From Xestospongia bergquistia (Eukaryota; Porifera; Demospongiae; Haplosclerida; Petrosiidae), in the NCBI GenBank assembly GCA_963965975.1, contig OZ014413.1:5828501-5892500 (forward strand): DNA of 64,000 nt, written 5' to 3'. Position 1 is the stretch's first letter; each line of letters begins with the position of its first letter. Positions 34,730 through 47,105 of this stretch are shown in pieces. The notes below the pieces were generated by a model. The model saw only the letters and a list, made by a program, of their open reading frames with translations, had not been told where the DNA came from and ran no database searches. Position numbers and translations under genes: made by a program.

Positions 34730-36388
34730 ATTACAAAACAACAGTTATTGTTATATATTTCAATGAATACTATATGTTGTTGTAACCTTTCTTTATGATA
34801 ATAATACATAGCTTGTATGTTAAACCATATAATAATATTCATTCATCATATCTTCTATTATTACATACATGAGGTAACTACATAAACCAACATGAAGCCA
34901 TAATAATGACAATTTCCCAGACTACAAGTTGCAATGTTATTGTCCTGTTTAAATGGTTAAACCTTGCCACTGCATGATCCAGCCTATAAACGGATCATCT
35001 GAATTAACTGTAATGTTTGATGCTCATAGTTACAAGTTGTTTTTGTGATCATACATTATAGTAACATTAATAAAAGCACTTTCTTAGCTATAGAGAGAAT
35101 AGTATACCAGGCCACATTTTTTAGCTGTTTATATGTGAACTTAACAATCAAGAGTACACAAATTTCAATAGGACATGTTTTAATATCAAACATCCTCCAA
35201 TTCTGAATTTTATTGTAATACATGCTGAACATCTAAGAAGACAAGACAAAACACATAAGTCTAACACAATTCATATTCAATACAACAATAGCTTTATTAA
35301 CAGACTATCTTACCTTGAATATTATTTCATTACTCCATTATTATAATATAAAGCAAATACACAGTAAATGTTTCATCAACATAGCTATTGTGTTAGCTAA
35401 AGTTAACTGTAAAATTAAGATTCAGGAAACTTTAGTCAGATTTATAGGAATATTCAGTAAGGATCTCTCTGGCAATGCATATTGTAAAAGATGTTCACTG
35501 TTCACATATAGATCCATATTGGCCATGAAAAGAGTCACTCCTATATCTACCATTATTTTTTCTTAGCAAAATGTACCCACTGATCCTGATATGGTAATGT
35601 CACCTCAACCTCCATGTAATGGAGGTTAAGATGTTTAAATTTTTTAGCTTCCATTTTATTCAAGAATTACTTTCAGACTTTCAGCTGAATAGAGGTGATT
35701 AATCTTATCACATAACAATAGTATTATCAACTCTTGAGATAGGGAATGGACAAATAGACTGATATACATACATGTAATGATGATTGGATTAATAAATGAA
35801 AACTGTAATGCAGAAAGAAGTAGTACTCTGAATACACGTGACAGTTTGTGAATAACATAAGAGAAAATTTGTCTATTTTTAGAATTCAGTATGTTTGACT
35901 TCAGTATGGGTGTTGCCCTCTGTTAAGAGTGTATTGTCTATACTGATTATGATAAGATAGTCACCATGTTAGTAGTATAACTTATCAACTCAATGACTTT
36001 ACAAAATGACAAGCAAAAAATTCAACTAACTGTACTATGATGTTACATTATTACTGTGAAAGACATCTATATAACAAATTTTCCAAGCTAGCCTGACATG
36101 CAATAAAATAATTATACCAAAGGTACATTACATGAAAATTCAAAAATATAGTTATTACCTTGTAACAACATAAATAAAAATATGACCTGGTTTAACATAA
36201 GGGAACACTTCTGTCAAACAATTGTGATGTAATTTATGAAAAGGATCACTGTTAAAAGACCTCAATAAACAATTTGGTATACATAGATCCAGTTCCATGA
36301 ATATTGGTGTATATATATATGTACATGTGCACAAATCTGTTTTTTTGATGTTTTAACAGTTTGTGCGGGGAATGTGAGAGAATCTCTA
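34730..36388. other. Gene-free stretch, nothing recognised
   Basis: AT-rich sequence without a supportable ORF. A TA-rich microsatellite lies near 36310-36325. The last part abuts the 0.7-kb dispersed repeat. Confidence 0.4.
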
Positions 36389-37083
36389 GCAGACTTAACA
36401 CTAGACAAACTGGTTTTACTTCCTGAAAACAGATGTATTGCAAATATTATTTTATATAGCATACACTAAATCTATCAAACAATGCTGAGACTGATTGTTG
36501 AATAAAACGAAATCCAGACAAAATGCTATTGCTATAACATTAATGATTATTACCGTAATTACATGAGTGATCATAGGGGTCCTCTTAAAATTGATCTCAT
36601 TGATTATTAATGTGATGGCAGATTCAAATGCATACATGAATACAAAGTAATGGACCTCATCAAACATCTTCACATCTCTAAGAATAACTATGTCTTTATT
36701 ACTATTAGTTATATAAATAGTAAAGGTCATGATACATAAGTAGTATATGGTTACTTTTGCATTAAATTTAATATTTGATTTTCCTACATGTATTCAACTT
36801 GTATAATAGTTAAATCAATCAATGTACACTAGCCATCCTGGATATATACTGTCTACAATATATTAAAGTTTGTGTACCATATTACCAAATACATACTCAC
36901 TCACCATACAAGGCATACTTTTATGCTCTCTTGAAGTAAAACTATAATATTATTAGTTTGCTAATATACAGTTAATATATGTTTACTACAATATATATTC
37001 AATAGTGTTGAAATAGATGCATTTGAGTTCAAGATTGTTGAATTTACTCCTTTTTAGGTACTTCAGGCTTACAAATATTAAAA
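36389..37083. repeat. Dispersed repeat, copy 2 of 2
   Basis: Matches 1-701. It ends in a poly-A run (37080-37089), which marks where homology stops. It lies 130 bp beyond the stop codon of the transporter gene and could contribute to its 3' flank. Confidence 0.9.
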
Positions 37084-37215
37084 AAAAAATTAAGCTAAAT
37101 TACATTAAAACTAGTGAACTAACTAAAACGTTTTATTTAAACTATGACAAAATTTAATAAAGAAAGGTATTAAAAATAACTATATCACTATTTTCATTAA
37201 AAAAACTAAATTGTC

Positions 37216-38763
37216 TCAAACTGTGGATTCAAATGATAGTCCCATTTGTCTCCTGAACTCTTTTTCCTGGTCCATATATCTTTCATAATGCTCCTCAGCT
37301 ATTAAATGTATATTAATTTCGTTTTTCCTCACTCGTAACTTGTATCGCTTTGCTAGTATAACAAATAATATAAGAATAATGAAAATAACTGCACTCTTCA
37401 TGACATAGTAATAAATATCCTGACAGACAATGTCTCCTTTACAATTAAATGGATACGTTCCAACGATATCAATAACACGACCAAGTCCATATGTTGCATA
37501 CCATAGGCCAACCATTAAACCTCTGGTTTCATGAGGAGATTGAGCTATTATGAACTCCAAAGATGTAGGTAAAACCAATGCATAGGAAATTCCAAACAAT
37601 ATTTCAGGCATAAGCATAGCTTTGTATGAAGTTGTATCCAGATGGAAATGTTCTTTAAAAGCAAAAATGACAACATAATAAACAGTAGTGAATAAAGCAA
37701 AAAATATTCCCAATCTAATTCTCTTGAGCATACTGGGAATGTATTTGTAGAAACACGGATAGATAACAAACTGATATATCACTATGACAACTCCAGATAC
37801 TACTGAGGTCATTGTTCGATTTAATATTAAGTTTGAAAGGAAACTAATATCATCTTTGTGAGTATTGTTTGTTTTCCATGACAATTCTAGACCACAAGAA
37901 AAGCCAACTAGACTTATTAACAGTGGTATTAACTTTAAAATAGTCTTGACATCTTGTACCTCCTCTTCTGAGAAAGGTCCTCCATATTTTTCCATACCAA
38001 GATCAAGTCGTGATGGGTAGTCCTCTTCCCAGTAAGTCAGGGCACTACGATTACTAGGGTACTTGTTCTTTATAGCATAATTGAGTACTTTAGCAATTAA
38101 TTTGACAGGATTTATTTTATGAGGTGTAGTGTCCAACCAATTTTTGAACAATGAGTTGCTAATAATGACAGCAGACACAGCCACACCTGATAATACGTAA
38201 TATACTATTGCAAATTGTTTGATTAGAATTTGTCCAATACGAACAATGACAAATACAATAGGTATACTTGCAGAGTGCCAGTAAATTATAGCACTCAGTT
38301 CATCAGATGAAGCTCCCACAGATTGATCAATACTAAATTGAACAATATTTGAACGAAAACTACAATATCCAATGACTTGTGTAATGTAACTAGCAAAGAG
38401 TAATATCGTGAAGAAGAGTGTGGAATTTGAGAATGTCTTAACAATGACTGCCAAGCCGGCAATAATCCAAGATAAAAATGAGAAATGTACTCCAGTAATG
38501 ATTGTGTTATATCTACCTGTCTTTACATCAGCAAGTAGACCAAAGAAAGGGAAAGAGAGATATGTCAGACAATATACAATATAAAAGACAAAGTCATATC
38601 TGATTTGATGTTGAGTATGACTTTGTAGGTAGTTGATTCTTACAAAATATTTAAGTAACCTTAAATGAGCATACATTAACACATCCCATATGATGATAAG
38701 CTTTACAGAACGAGAACTAATGCACTGTATCCTTCTTCTCCAATTTGCCAGCTGCTTCATCAT
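37216..38763 (-). CDS. POT/PTR-family (SLC15-like) membrane transporter
   Basis: Intronless 515-codon gene. POT landmarks: 'FFGLLADVKTGRYNTII' (about residues 73-88) as the first PTR2 signature; 'FRSNIVQFSIDQ' (136-147); 'YWHSASI' in place of the usual 'FYW.FY.SIN'; 'EKYGGPFSEEEVQDVKTILK' (258-277) in the central loop; 'EILFGISYALVLPTSLEF' and 'QSPHETRGLMVGLWYATYGL' (387-427), the second signature. About 12 hydrophobic segments fit a proton-coupled oligopeptide transporter fold in the plasma membrane. The helix-1 motif ExxERFxYYG, used for proton coupling, is degenerate: the equivalent reads 'WDVLMYAHLRLLKYF'. Transport of peptides is therefore uncertain. The start is the first ATG (38763) of a double Met; no frame damage. 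Confidence 0.85.
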   Translation of the reverse strand: MMKQLANWRRRIQCISSRSVKLIIIWDVLMYAHLRLLKYFVRINYLQSHTQHQIRYDFVFYIVYCLTYLSFPFFGLLADVKTGRYNTIITGVHFSFLSWIIAGLAVIVKTFSNSTLFFTILLFASYITQVIGYCSFRSNIVQFSIDQSVGASSDELSAIIYWHSASIPIVFVIVRIGQILIKQFAIVYYVLSGVAVSAVIISNSLFKNWLDTTPHKINPVKLIAKVLNYAIKNKYPSNRSALTYWEEDYPSRLDLGMEKYGGPFSEEEVQDVKTILKLIPLLISLVGFSCGLELSWKTNNTHKDDISFLSNLILNRTMTSVVSGVVIVIYQFVIYPCFYKYIPSMLKRIRLGIFFALFTTVYYVVIFAFKEHFHLDTTSYKAMLMPEILFGISYALVLPTSLEFIIAQSPHETRGLMVGLWYATYGLGRVIDIVGTYPFNCKGDIVCQDIYYYVMKSAVIFIILILFVILAKRYKLRVRKNEINIHLIAEEHYERYMDQEKEFRRQMGLSFESTV

Positions 38764-39232
38764 TTAAACTTCTTAAACAATGTTATAACGTGATTTTGGT
38801 ATTCCAATTAGTTGCTTTTATTTCGTCAGTTAACTGATATATTACAGCTTATATACTAGATAAACCTAACATTACTGTTTATTTATTTGTGACCTGTTTG
38901 CAATAAGTAATCACTTATGTCAAAACATTTGAGACATGATTTGTGAAAAAGGACTATGGTTAAAACACCCCAAAAACAGTTTTGTATACATACATGCAGT
39001 TACTATAAAATATTGGGCATATATAACAAATGCATGTATAATTATAAAGCTGTTTTTGAGATGTTGTAAAAGTTGTCTTTTGTTATAAATCATGTTACAA
39101 ATGTTTTGACAGAAGTTGTTCCTTATTGAAAATCAGGTCACATTGCTTTCAGTTTTATCATAATGTTTGTTTTATAATAGTGTTAAACTGCAATATAATA
39201 TAATATTTCTATGATGTTTTACATACTTATGT
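38764..39232. other. Upstream region of the transporter gene; no other feature seen
   Basis: About 470 bp of AT-rich DNA between the transporter start codon and the leader relic. It should hold the transporter promoter but I see no clear motif. Confidence 0.35.
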
Positions 39233-39426
39233 TGACAGAAATTATCTGATGAAATGATAAAGTTGACAGAACTATTTAGCAAAAACATGAGATATCGAGA
39301 GGACCATGTTCTATTACACATGTATCACTCTAAATCTGAGGATGACTTAACAAAATATGTATAGCTGCTGTAAGTACAACAACTATGGAAGAGTAGTAGT
39401 AAGAGAGAAAACAAAGTTTTGGGCAT
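39233..39426 (-). pseudogene. N-terminal relic of the beta-helix/multi-TM surface protein family
   Basis: From the ATG at 39426 the minus strand reads 'MPKTLFSLLLLLFHS', a signal peptide, then 'YFVKSSSDLE', one TGA, 'NRTWSSRYLMFLLNSSVNF' and 'DNFCQ'. It aligns with the first 65 or so residues of the intact protein at 50929-54195 and ends where the 'IFCQ' of that protein lies. One stop is the only visible break over this stretch. The start codon sits at the edge of the 3.2-kb dispersed repeat. A plus-strand sister relic is at 5508-5730. Confidence 0.75.
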
Positions 39427-42400
39427 TAAAATAATAAGAGAAAAATCAATTTATTCAAATACTAAAAAAATCACTGTTGTAGAATCTCACAAGATAACCT
39501 TAAAGGTTAAACAAAGAGGTCAATTGTACCAAATACCTTCTCGTTTGTGATAATATAATATAATTAAAGGGTGTTGTCATTTGATCTATTAATGATTATA
39601 AAATGGTATCAATGACCTGGAAATTGTTTTTGTGGATTGTAAGCATCTTAATAAACCTATAATGAAAATCTGAGTATATATACATAATCATTATTCAGAA
39701 GTATATCAAGTATTGCTGAACTGAAGTTTGATCATAAAAGTAAGAACACAAACAGTGCACTGACTTCTTATAGATAGGACTACAACCACAACAAAATGTA
39801 TTATGGATATTTACTTTGACATCAAGTGGTTAAAAGGATGTATGTAGTTTAGTTTCATTTGTTGTTTTTGTAATAAATTTGTTAAAGTGGACAAATGTAT
39901 ATAATTAACACATTTTCTAGAATCTAGATAACTATATTGTTTAATTTAAAATTTGAATCAGTTCATACCGTATGCAACTCAATATACTCGAGTCACGTGA
40001 TCCCGATCAAGCACGTTTTTTTGTTGCTTTTGTCTACTATCCTGCTGTTTTCATTGATATCAAGGTTTAGTTTGATTTTAAATTAGTAAAGCAACTACTA
40101 AAGTGTCCTACGACCATTTCAAGAAAAGAAGTGGATAGACTCGATGTTGGTGAGTGTTTCTTTCTGTTAATATGCTTTTAAAAGGTTTCTTTTATTAATG
40201 TGAGTAATTACTTGTTTTTACAGTTACATGATTCATGTCCTGTATTAAAACATATCCTACATCTCCTTTTTGACTATTGTTTTGTAGTTGAAGAGAAAAA
40301 GATGTTATTGTGGTACAGTTGGAAGAGAGCATCCAGTATTAGTGTACAAGTCGTTTGAATAATATTCCCTAATATTATCACAAAGGCACCGCTGTGTCTT
40401 GGAATCTAAGCCTTTGGCATGATGATAGATGTAGATTGTCTCAAAGTGGAGCTCAGTAAGATTGATGCATTAATCCTTTATGTACAATAGCTGTAAAGTG
40501 CATTTATTTTAGCTCCTCTCATTCAGTAGAAGTCTTATAACTATCTGACTCAAATTTTATCTAAAACAACTATAGATATAGTAATATAAGATATACAACT
40601 AATAGTTATTTCTTGCTAGTAGTGAGGACGAGTGTGCCTTTCAAGATATTGGATTCCTCTTTTCGACAAATGTCTAAAGCATACAATTAAATTTCTCATC
40701 AGCACAAGTTCTAACAATATGTAAAGACTTAACTGTTATAAGTATATTGTAACTGTTATAATGGTCAGAATTTGTAAAGCAAGAAAACAAATGAGCATAA
40801 ACTCTATATTCCAATGAACATCAGGCGCTTGTGAACATAATATATTAGAAATAGTTTTTCAAGTCTCCAGTCTAGTATCTTTTGCAATTATTAATTTAGC
40901 ATTAATGGAATGCCCACAATAATGTTTTCTCATAAAGAGTTAAATGTCATCACTGGAATTTGACAAAAGATTTAATGATAATTAAATAACTTTTCTATAA
41001 TAGATAGTTATTGATAAGAATTCAAAAATTTGAAAAATACATTGTCTTTACTAACGTGAAAATGTTTAAAATTTTTATTCCAGGAATTTTTCAAAGATGA
41101 AAAATGAGATTGTTCGACAAGTTATTCATTTTCAAAATCATCTCTCTATCCTGGGTAATGACTAACTTGGTCTGGTTGACTCAATTGATTGCTATTTAAA
41201 GAACCAACTTTTGTTTTCCTGTGATTTTGTTTGAGAAGTCTGACACTCCAGTCTAGAGGTAATATTGTGTGTCTAACTGGAAGGAAAGAGAGATTGATGT
41301 GACTTTGTAGACCAACAAGAACTCTCCACAAAAGGTACTAACTAAATTTGTCAATCTTACTGTTAATTTAAAAATAGTTTATATATAGTATCTTATTTAC
41401 TTTATTGTTACTATTTTGCCAAAGTGCAGTGTACTTCTCCAACACTATATGTTTCAAAGAAATGGTGAAGCATCCTTATAATTTTATTGTTCTCTTTTTC
41501 CTGTGATTACCAACTTGTTAATGAGCTAATTCATTTCCATTGGAATACTCTGACAGTGTGCACCACAGATGCCATACTTTCATAGTGTTTTAAAAAAAAT
41601 TGGATTAGGCAGCCATATGTCCTTTGGAAAGTGCACCTATAAATCAAAATTACTTTTCCATTTATAGAACCTGATGATCAAGGTCAAATTTGTAATGGTG
41701 AGGGTAAGCCCTGATTGAGGTTGCCTGTATAGACCTAGCTATGGAGGTGAGTAATACTTTTTTAGTGAAATGTGCTCCACTGAAATAAAGTAGACCTCCT
41801 TTGTGACAAGACATTAGTAGTCTGCCTATGTTTTAATCAACTATAGATATGCCTCAATCTTTATTAAAACGTGAAATGTCAAGTAGATATGTAACTGTAA
41901 TGTAATGTAATGTATGCACTGATCTCTTGAAATAACTTGTATTGCCTCTGTTTCTTTTAATTTCAAATGTCCTAAGTCTAAAGGAATTATTGATGAGAGT
42001 GCTGTTCTTGTGGCCAGTGGTGCAATGATCAACTATAGGTTTTGTAATAAAAAGTGTTGGTTAACTCTTTCAATGATTGCTGTTTCGTTTTTGCGTAAGT
42101 GTGGCTTCCTCCCATGTAGGTGGATGTGCAATTTTGCTTGGCAAATGTCAAAATTATTATTAAAATCATTTAGTGAAGGAAGTGAAATTATGGCTGGCAG
42201 AAAAGGTTCCTACTCTCTAAACCAAACTTTTTATTAAGTTGCCATGTGGAAATGCTCTTAATTCGACAATGACATTGATGGCTACATTACAGTTGAAGAC
42301 ACGGAAAACCAAGAATTTTTCCTACAATTCTATTGTGTTTTGCTTGCCTAATGACTCTGTAAGATATCATAACTAATTCAGCGTAAGCACCAGGTTCTAA

Positions 42401-42800
42401 AAATGGTTAAAAATCTAGGTAAATGACTGCAAAAGAATTAGTCCGACAAAACTTTTTTCATGTTAAATTGTTGACACAAACTTTACACTCTAAGAGTAGG
42501 CACAAGAATCATTATACAACAATTGACCTGTCTAAAATAGAGCATAGAGCTCTAAGAAAGACAGAAAATTATGCAAACTTTGCCTCAACTAAAATGTGGG
42601 TAATCACATGAATTTGGTCAGCCACAGGGAATTAATATTGGTAAATTTGATTATCCATGAAAGGCTTCCTACAGTAACAGCAAAAAATTGTGTAAGCAGC
42701 ACATTGACCTCTGGATTCTTGAATTAAGTCTTTGTATTCCATCCATATCATTATCTTTGTAGTGCTTGATCATAATACTTTACAATCATCTCTTTAGTAT
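39419..42800. repeat. Large dispersed repeat, copy 2
   Basis: Collinear with 6830-10040. It extends slightly further right, through 'tgcttgatcataata', to meet transposon copy C directly at about 42800. Open frames conserved between copies (e.g. 'LPLDWSVRLLKQNHRKTKVG' on the minus strand at 41.2 kb, and 'CPKSKGIIDESAVLVASGA' on the plus strand at 41.97 kb) are unrecognised. Confidence 0.85.
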
Positions 42801-43690
42801 CATGATATACAGACCTTTAGGGTATGCCATATTAAAGGCATAAAAGCTCCCCGGAGTAGAAGTGGTGCTTCATTTGACTCTATTTTGCATATTATCTGTG
42901 ATTCTGCCACAAGAAAGACTTCTTTAACATCACCAAGCTGTCCCAATACTATTAGGGAAGGTGCTGCCTTTTCTATACAATATACTGTACTCTGCAGATC
43001 GCAAGTTACCTGCAAAAGTGAACCAATACTGATGATAATTATGTAATGAAGAATAATGATTAACTTACTGGATAATATTCATGAGTTTGTCATGACAGGA
43101 CTTAGACTTGTGATCTTTTAAAATGTGGGACAAACAAAATGTTGCATTGATTGTCAAATTTTTCCCTATTGCATGAATTTGGCAAGTCTTTAACAAAATT
43201 AGCAACTAATAATATAGCATACTTACCACTTGATATATCTACATCTTTTTCAATATCAGCAATGAACAGTCTTAACCTCTTTAGGATAGTCACAATAACA
43301 TTGTGTTTGATGTTCATTATAATCTTTGGGAGCCATGGATTTTGCTATGTGTCATTAAAAGTTAATTTCAAAGTCCTTATCTCCTTGTATTCTGCACAAT
43401 TCAGCAACAATCAATGGAAAAAATCATAAAGTTGATGATAAACATATTGAGAAACCTACCTTTTCAAGGGATTTTAAAAAAGGGTAGGTGATCAAAAGTT
43501 CAAACAATGGGATGCTTTCACTGATATCCTCTTATGCTGCATCTCAAAAGACAGCTTCATCAACTCAGCCACTAATGCACAGTTGGTTTTGATTTTTGAG
43601 ATTGTATTGTTAATGTCTGGTTATGCCTGGCAAAAGAGGCCTAATCTTCCCCTTCTGGAACCTGTGAAGAAACCTGAGGTATGAGGCTAA
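42800..43690 (-). pseudogene. SAM-type transposon gene, 3' part (copy C)
   Basis: Minus-strand blocks in family order: 'CALVAELMKLSFEMQHKRI' (about 43.56 kb), which matches 'NVGEIVSLMARTF' of copy A; 'ELLITYPFLKSLEKV' (43.47 kb); 'IVTILKRLRLFIADIEKD' (43.28 kb); and 'PSLIVLGQLGDVKEVFLVAE' with 'APLLLRGAFM' (42.8-43.0 kb), the C-terminal domain. Frameshifts and stops separate them. The SAM domain is missing. Confidence 0.55.
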
Positions 43691-43899
43691 ATATCAATAT
43701 TTCAATAGATGGACTACCATTATGGGAAACATTAAGAACATTGCTAAAACTCTTGCAATGCATCATCAGAGGTATATGTGCTATCATCAAACTGTGGGTG
43801 ACATGAAACGATCATTCACAGTTGGACCAAGTATCCAATTTGTGTGTTGCAAGTTTTGTATTTTAATGACTATGTTATAAATCTTAGCCACCTCAGTAT

Positions 43900-44456
43900 G
43901 TCATGGTGCACTCTCTTATCAAGACGAACTGCTTCACTGCTGTCCTAGCCTCACTCTGGATAATTACATCTACAGGTTGGTATTATTAAACTATACTTGT
44001 TATCTCAATACAAGTAAGTAGGATTAAAAAGTTTCCTGTTAGGTTGTACTGTTTAATATGACCATTGTGCCTCTCAGCCATATCGTGTATGTACCTGTTA
44101 CTTCTATGAAGTTGTTTAATTTACTTACAAGGTTAAATGAAAGAAGAGGTACTATGTACAAGACTCCTAGCATAGTCTTTGTTGAATTCCAGTGTGATAT
44201 ACTAATATTTCATCAAGTTCAAGACATACTCTTTATACAAGAGAAATTTTTCTTGGTCCTTCAACTGTTGAAAGCCGAAGTTTTCAACAGCCACTTTCAT
44301 GCATATGAAGTGCAACGAATGATTCTGATTTACTTGTGTGAAGTTGACTCACTTGTTGATCATCATTCTTTATGGATATACCAGAATTATAACCCACATC
44401 TTTTAGAAAAGTGTTTTATCCACTTAAAATATTTTGCTTTAAGCTCTTCTGACTGA
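43900..44456 (+). pseudogene. DIMH transposase-like gene, last exon (copy C)
   Basis: A 132-codon plus-strand frame (44058-44456) includes 'FVEFQCDILIFHQVQDILFI', 'EVFNSHFHAYEVQRM' and 'LVDHHSLWIYQNYNPHL'. It resembles the closing exon of the plus-strand gene of copy A in layout: a 'F.QV..I' strand, an 'F..HF.AYEV' motif, and a final 'H.L..Y' segment. Facing the minus-strand relic at 42.8-43.7 kb, it keeps the head-to-head layout after loss of both 5' halves. Confidence 0.45.
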
Positions 44457-44469
44457 TTTCTCATTTGTA

Positions 44470-45011
44470 TTATTTTTTTGTGTAATAAGTGATAAGATAA
44501 CATGGAATTGACTTAGAGTTATCATAGATCATATACAGTTGTGACCCTTTGGATACTGCAGTGACACTATCATACTTTACTTCTAAGAAAAACGATCCAT
44601 TTGCTACAAAATCCCTTGTTATCACACAGAGTGGTGTCTGGAACACTTGAATAGCTACATCCTGTTAACACATTAGCTATGAGCAGCTGTCTGTCTCCTG
44701 ATGGTGTTATATGGGCATATTTATCAGCATAAGATACGTTTTCAAAGAAATAGATTGCATGTCCCCATCTCCCTTTGCTACTATATCTTACATCAAAACC
44801 AACTTCACTACAATAGATGAGTTTAGGGTTTGTATTTCTAGTTCCATGAAAATGTAGCTTTTCATTGACAGTACCTGAGTTTTTCTTCTTGTGTAGTAAA
44901 TATGATTCCAATAGCCATTTATTCTCAATTCGGTACAGTGCCTTCACTTCTACATCCATAGTTTTTCTGAAAATCTTTTCTACCTCCTTCCATCCCAGTC
45001 TTCATTCCTCA
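44470..45011 (-). pseudogene. PARP-type mono-ADP-ribosyltransferase domain, one frameshift
   Basis: Minus strand. It reads 'WKEVEKIFRKT', 'VKALYRIENKWLLESYL', 'LHFHGTRNTNPKLIYCSEVG' (catalytic His), 'GHAIYFFENVSYADKYAHI' (catalytic Tyr) and 'RQLLIANVLTGCSYSS'. After a frame change near 44620 it continues 'SFFLEVKYDSVTAVSKG', 'LYMIYDNSKSIPCYLITYY' and stops. The last block is the usual PARP C-terminus, where the polymer-forming Glu of PARP1 is replaced by a non-acidic residue, as in mono-ART PARPs. It is closest in layout to PARP14/15-type domains. A TGA just upstream (about 45011) means an upstream exon or a truncated copy. The frame change may be a real indel or a sequence error. Confidence 0.75.
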
Positions 45012-45108
45012 TTTCTTTGGTCTTCACACTTAATCCTTTTTCTTTCTCAAAAACAGGTACCACTTGTCATCAAAACTCATAATTAGATATTTATAACAGT
45101 TCTACATG

Positions 45109-45290
45109 CACTGTTAAAAATTTTATGCTGTGAGTGCATAATTATAGTGTGTTATGTATTTGTGCAATTTTGAGACACCAAAATTGTGTAAGGAATTCTA
45201 ACACACCAAAATATGCTACACCAACACAATATGGTGTGTTGTGTTCACAGTCAATTGTGTTAAAATAACATCAACAAATAGAAAATACAA
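45109..45290. repeat. Putative CACT-type transposon left end (copy E)
   Basis: Starts CACTGTTAAAAATTTTATG, followed by alternating AACACACCA and TTGTGTTA-type motifs to about 45265. It is followed by a SAM-type C-terminal relic in the minus orientation, as in copies A, B and D. Confidence 0.55.
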
Positions 45291-45379
45291 TAGCCAAAGG
45301 CAAATTAAATTCAATAGGAAATTGAACACAATCAATTTAATGAGAAATTAATGAAATTAGTTATCAGTTCTGAACTTTT

Positions 45380-45700
45380 GAAAGATTGTCTGTCATCACT
45401 GACACAGTTGTTGGGAGTTTTTTGATGGACTTAACGGAGCAAACAACCTTTTCCAAGAAAAGTAAGATGCTTCGACATTCATTAGGATATTTATTACCAT
45501 AGGAAGCGATACAGCATACCACAGCCATGTTGAGATCAGGCATTCATAGTATATTAATCCTTTCGACCACAACATAATGATCAGTTAAACTGTTTATGTC
45601 TGAACCAAAGGAAGCCACATATGGCCATGTATGAGGAGTAGATTTGATCAATATTTTGATATCCAATACCTCACCCTAACATAAGAACAATTACTAGATA
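45380..45700 (-). pseudogene. SAM-type transposon gene, C-terminal relic (copy E)
   Basis: Minus strand 'MPDLNMAVVCCIASYGNKYP', then 'CRSILLFLEKVV'. It corresponds to 'MPNLVTAIHSCLATYYVFNI' in copy B and to the 'FLxxxL' end in copy A. Further open fragments up to 46.4 kb (e.g. 'SLREQIVNTNEIGSQL' at 46.3 kb) may belong to the same gene but are not assignable. Confidence 0.5.
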
Positions 45701-46880
45701 TGGTCACAAGTCATTAAAATTATATATCTCAAATGAAAGAAAAATGTTAGCATCTTTACTTTTGCTTAGAAAACATCCCATCAGAAGAAGAGAATAGGTA
45801 CATTTTAGGGCTAAATAATGGAATAAATGCATATAAAAAGTATGAGTCTCATATTTTATATAGATACCTTTCTCATCATTAGAGTCACGTTGTGCCTTGA
45901 AAATTTACAATAACAATTCCTTTACTTTTCCAGTTCAGCATGTAAGAATAGTTTTCTACTATAACATCAAACTGATGAGAACAGTTAGACATATCAGACA
46001 AGAAAACCAATGAAAATTCTTTCAGGATCTATCAAAGTAGCAATAATGTAACCCTCACTATGCGCCCACACACAACGAGGTTAAATATAAAATATATTAT
46101 TTTCTTCAGTGTGTAAGTGTATACAACAATGATTGTAACATGATCTAGTTGTGTTTTCCTGCATCTCACTCAAGCAGCAAAAAAAAATTGCATGGTTTAA
46201 ATATAACTCACAGTTACAGTTCTTTTAATGTCATTAATGCATTGGCAGATCCTAGCAGAGGCTGAAAGTTCCTCTTTATACCCATCCTCTAGTGTAAATG
46301 ATTTCAATTGAGAGCCAATTTCATTTGTGTTTACAATTTGCTCCCTTAATGAGCGATTAATTAAATTCTTTTATGGTCCTTTTCATTAAGAAAATTCTGC
46401 ACTTCTTTTCCACTATAGAATTTGTTAAAATTCCATACAAATAGTGAACTTTTTATCTTATGCACATTGCTTTTATGATATAGTTTAGGTCATTCCACTT
46501 CTTGTGTACCAGTAATGTAGATGGGCAACTTTTAGGTCCTTTGTAGTTGATATAATTAAGGAATTCATTCTTTGTCACAATTAATGTGTACTGAAAAGAT
46601 TGTGTAATATTGTTTGGTTATCCTACAATATCCTTTTTTTTCTTGTTTCTTCACAACCATAATATTATGGCAGAAACCACCTGCATTTCAGGCATGACTA
46701 AAGGAATACATAATTACATTACACGTGTTCACTGTAAATAAATTTTATTTTAGCAAACATTTTTTTTGTGGGTAATGAGCTTGAAACAGCACTTCCATTC
46801 TTTGTTGATATGCCGTATACACCTTTATTCATATGAATGTAAATTTGTACAATTTCACAAGATTATTGTAAAATATTATT

Positions 46881-47105
46881 TTATGTGGCTATTATTTTGT
46901 GCAGTTTTACATAATGAACATGTAAATGACAATATAGATCTACGATGACAAGTAATACTAAGAGTGCATATTCATTTGGTGATAACATCAAATATTCCAC
47001 AGTTTCTTTAAAGCCATTAACAACAAACTGCTCATTCTCTTGAAGGTAGTCAAAAGCACCAACTAACCATTGAACAGCAAGTGATTTCATCTTGCTCATT
47101 GTCAT
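46881..47105 (-). pseudogene. pogo/CENP-B-type DDE transposase C-terminal relic
   Basis: Minus strand 'MKSLAVQWLVGAFDYLQENE', then 'QFVVNGFKE' and, after a frame change, 'GIFDVIT'. This resembles the tail of the DDE domain in pogo/Tigger-type proteins ('...QW...AF.Y......VNGF...GI'). Nothing else of the transposase is visible. It lies just left of the terminus of copy B. Confidence 0.5.

Noticed and set aside
36231..36300. Weak similarity between 36231-36295 and 38936-39000 flanking the transporter gene
   Set aside because: Only a loosely matching 60-bp stretch; could be real flanking duplication but too diverged to support by eye.
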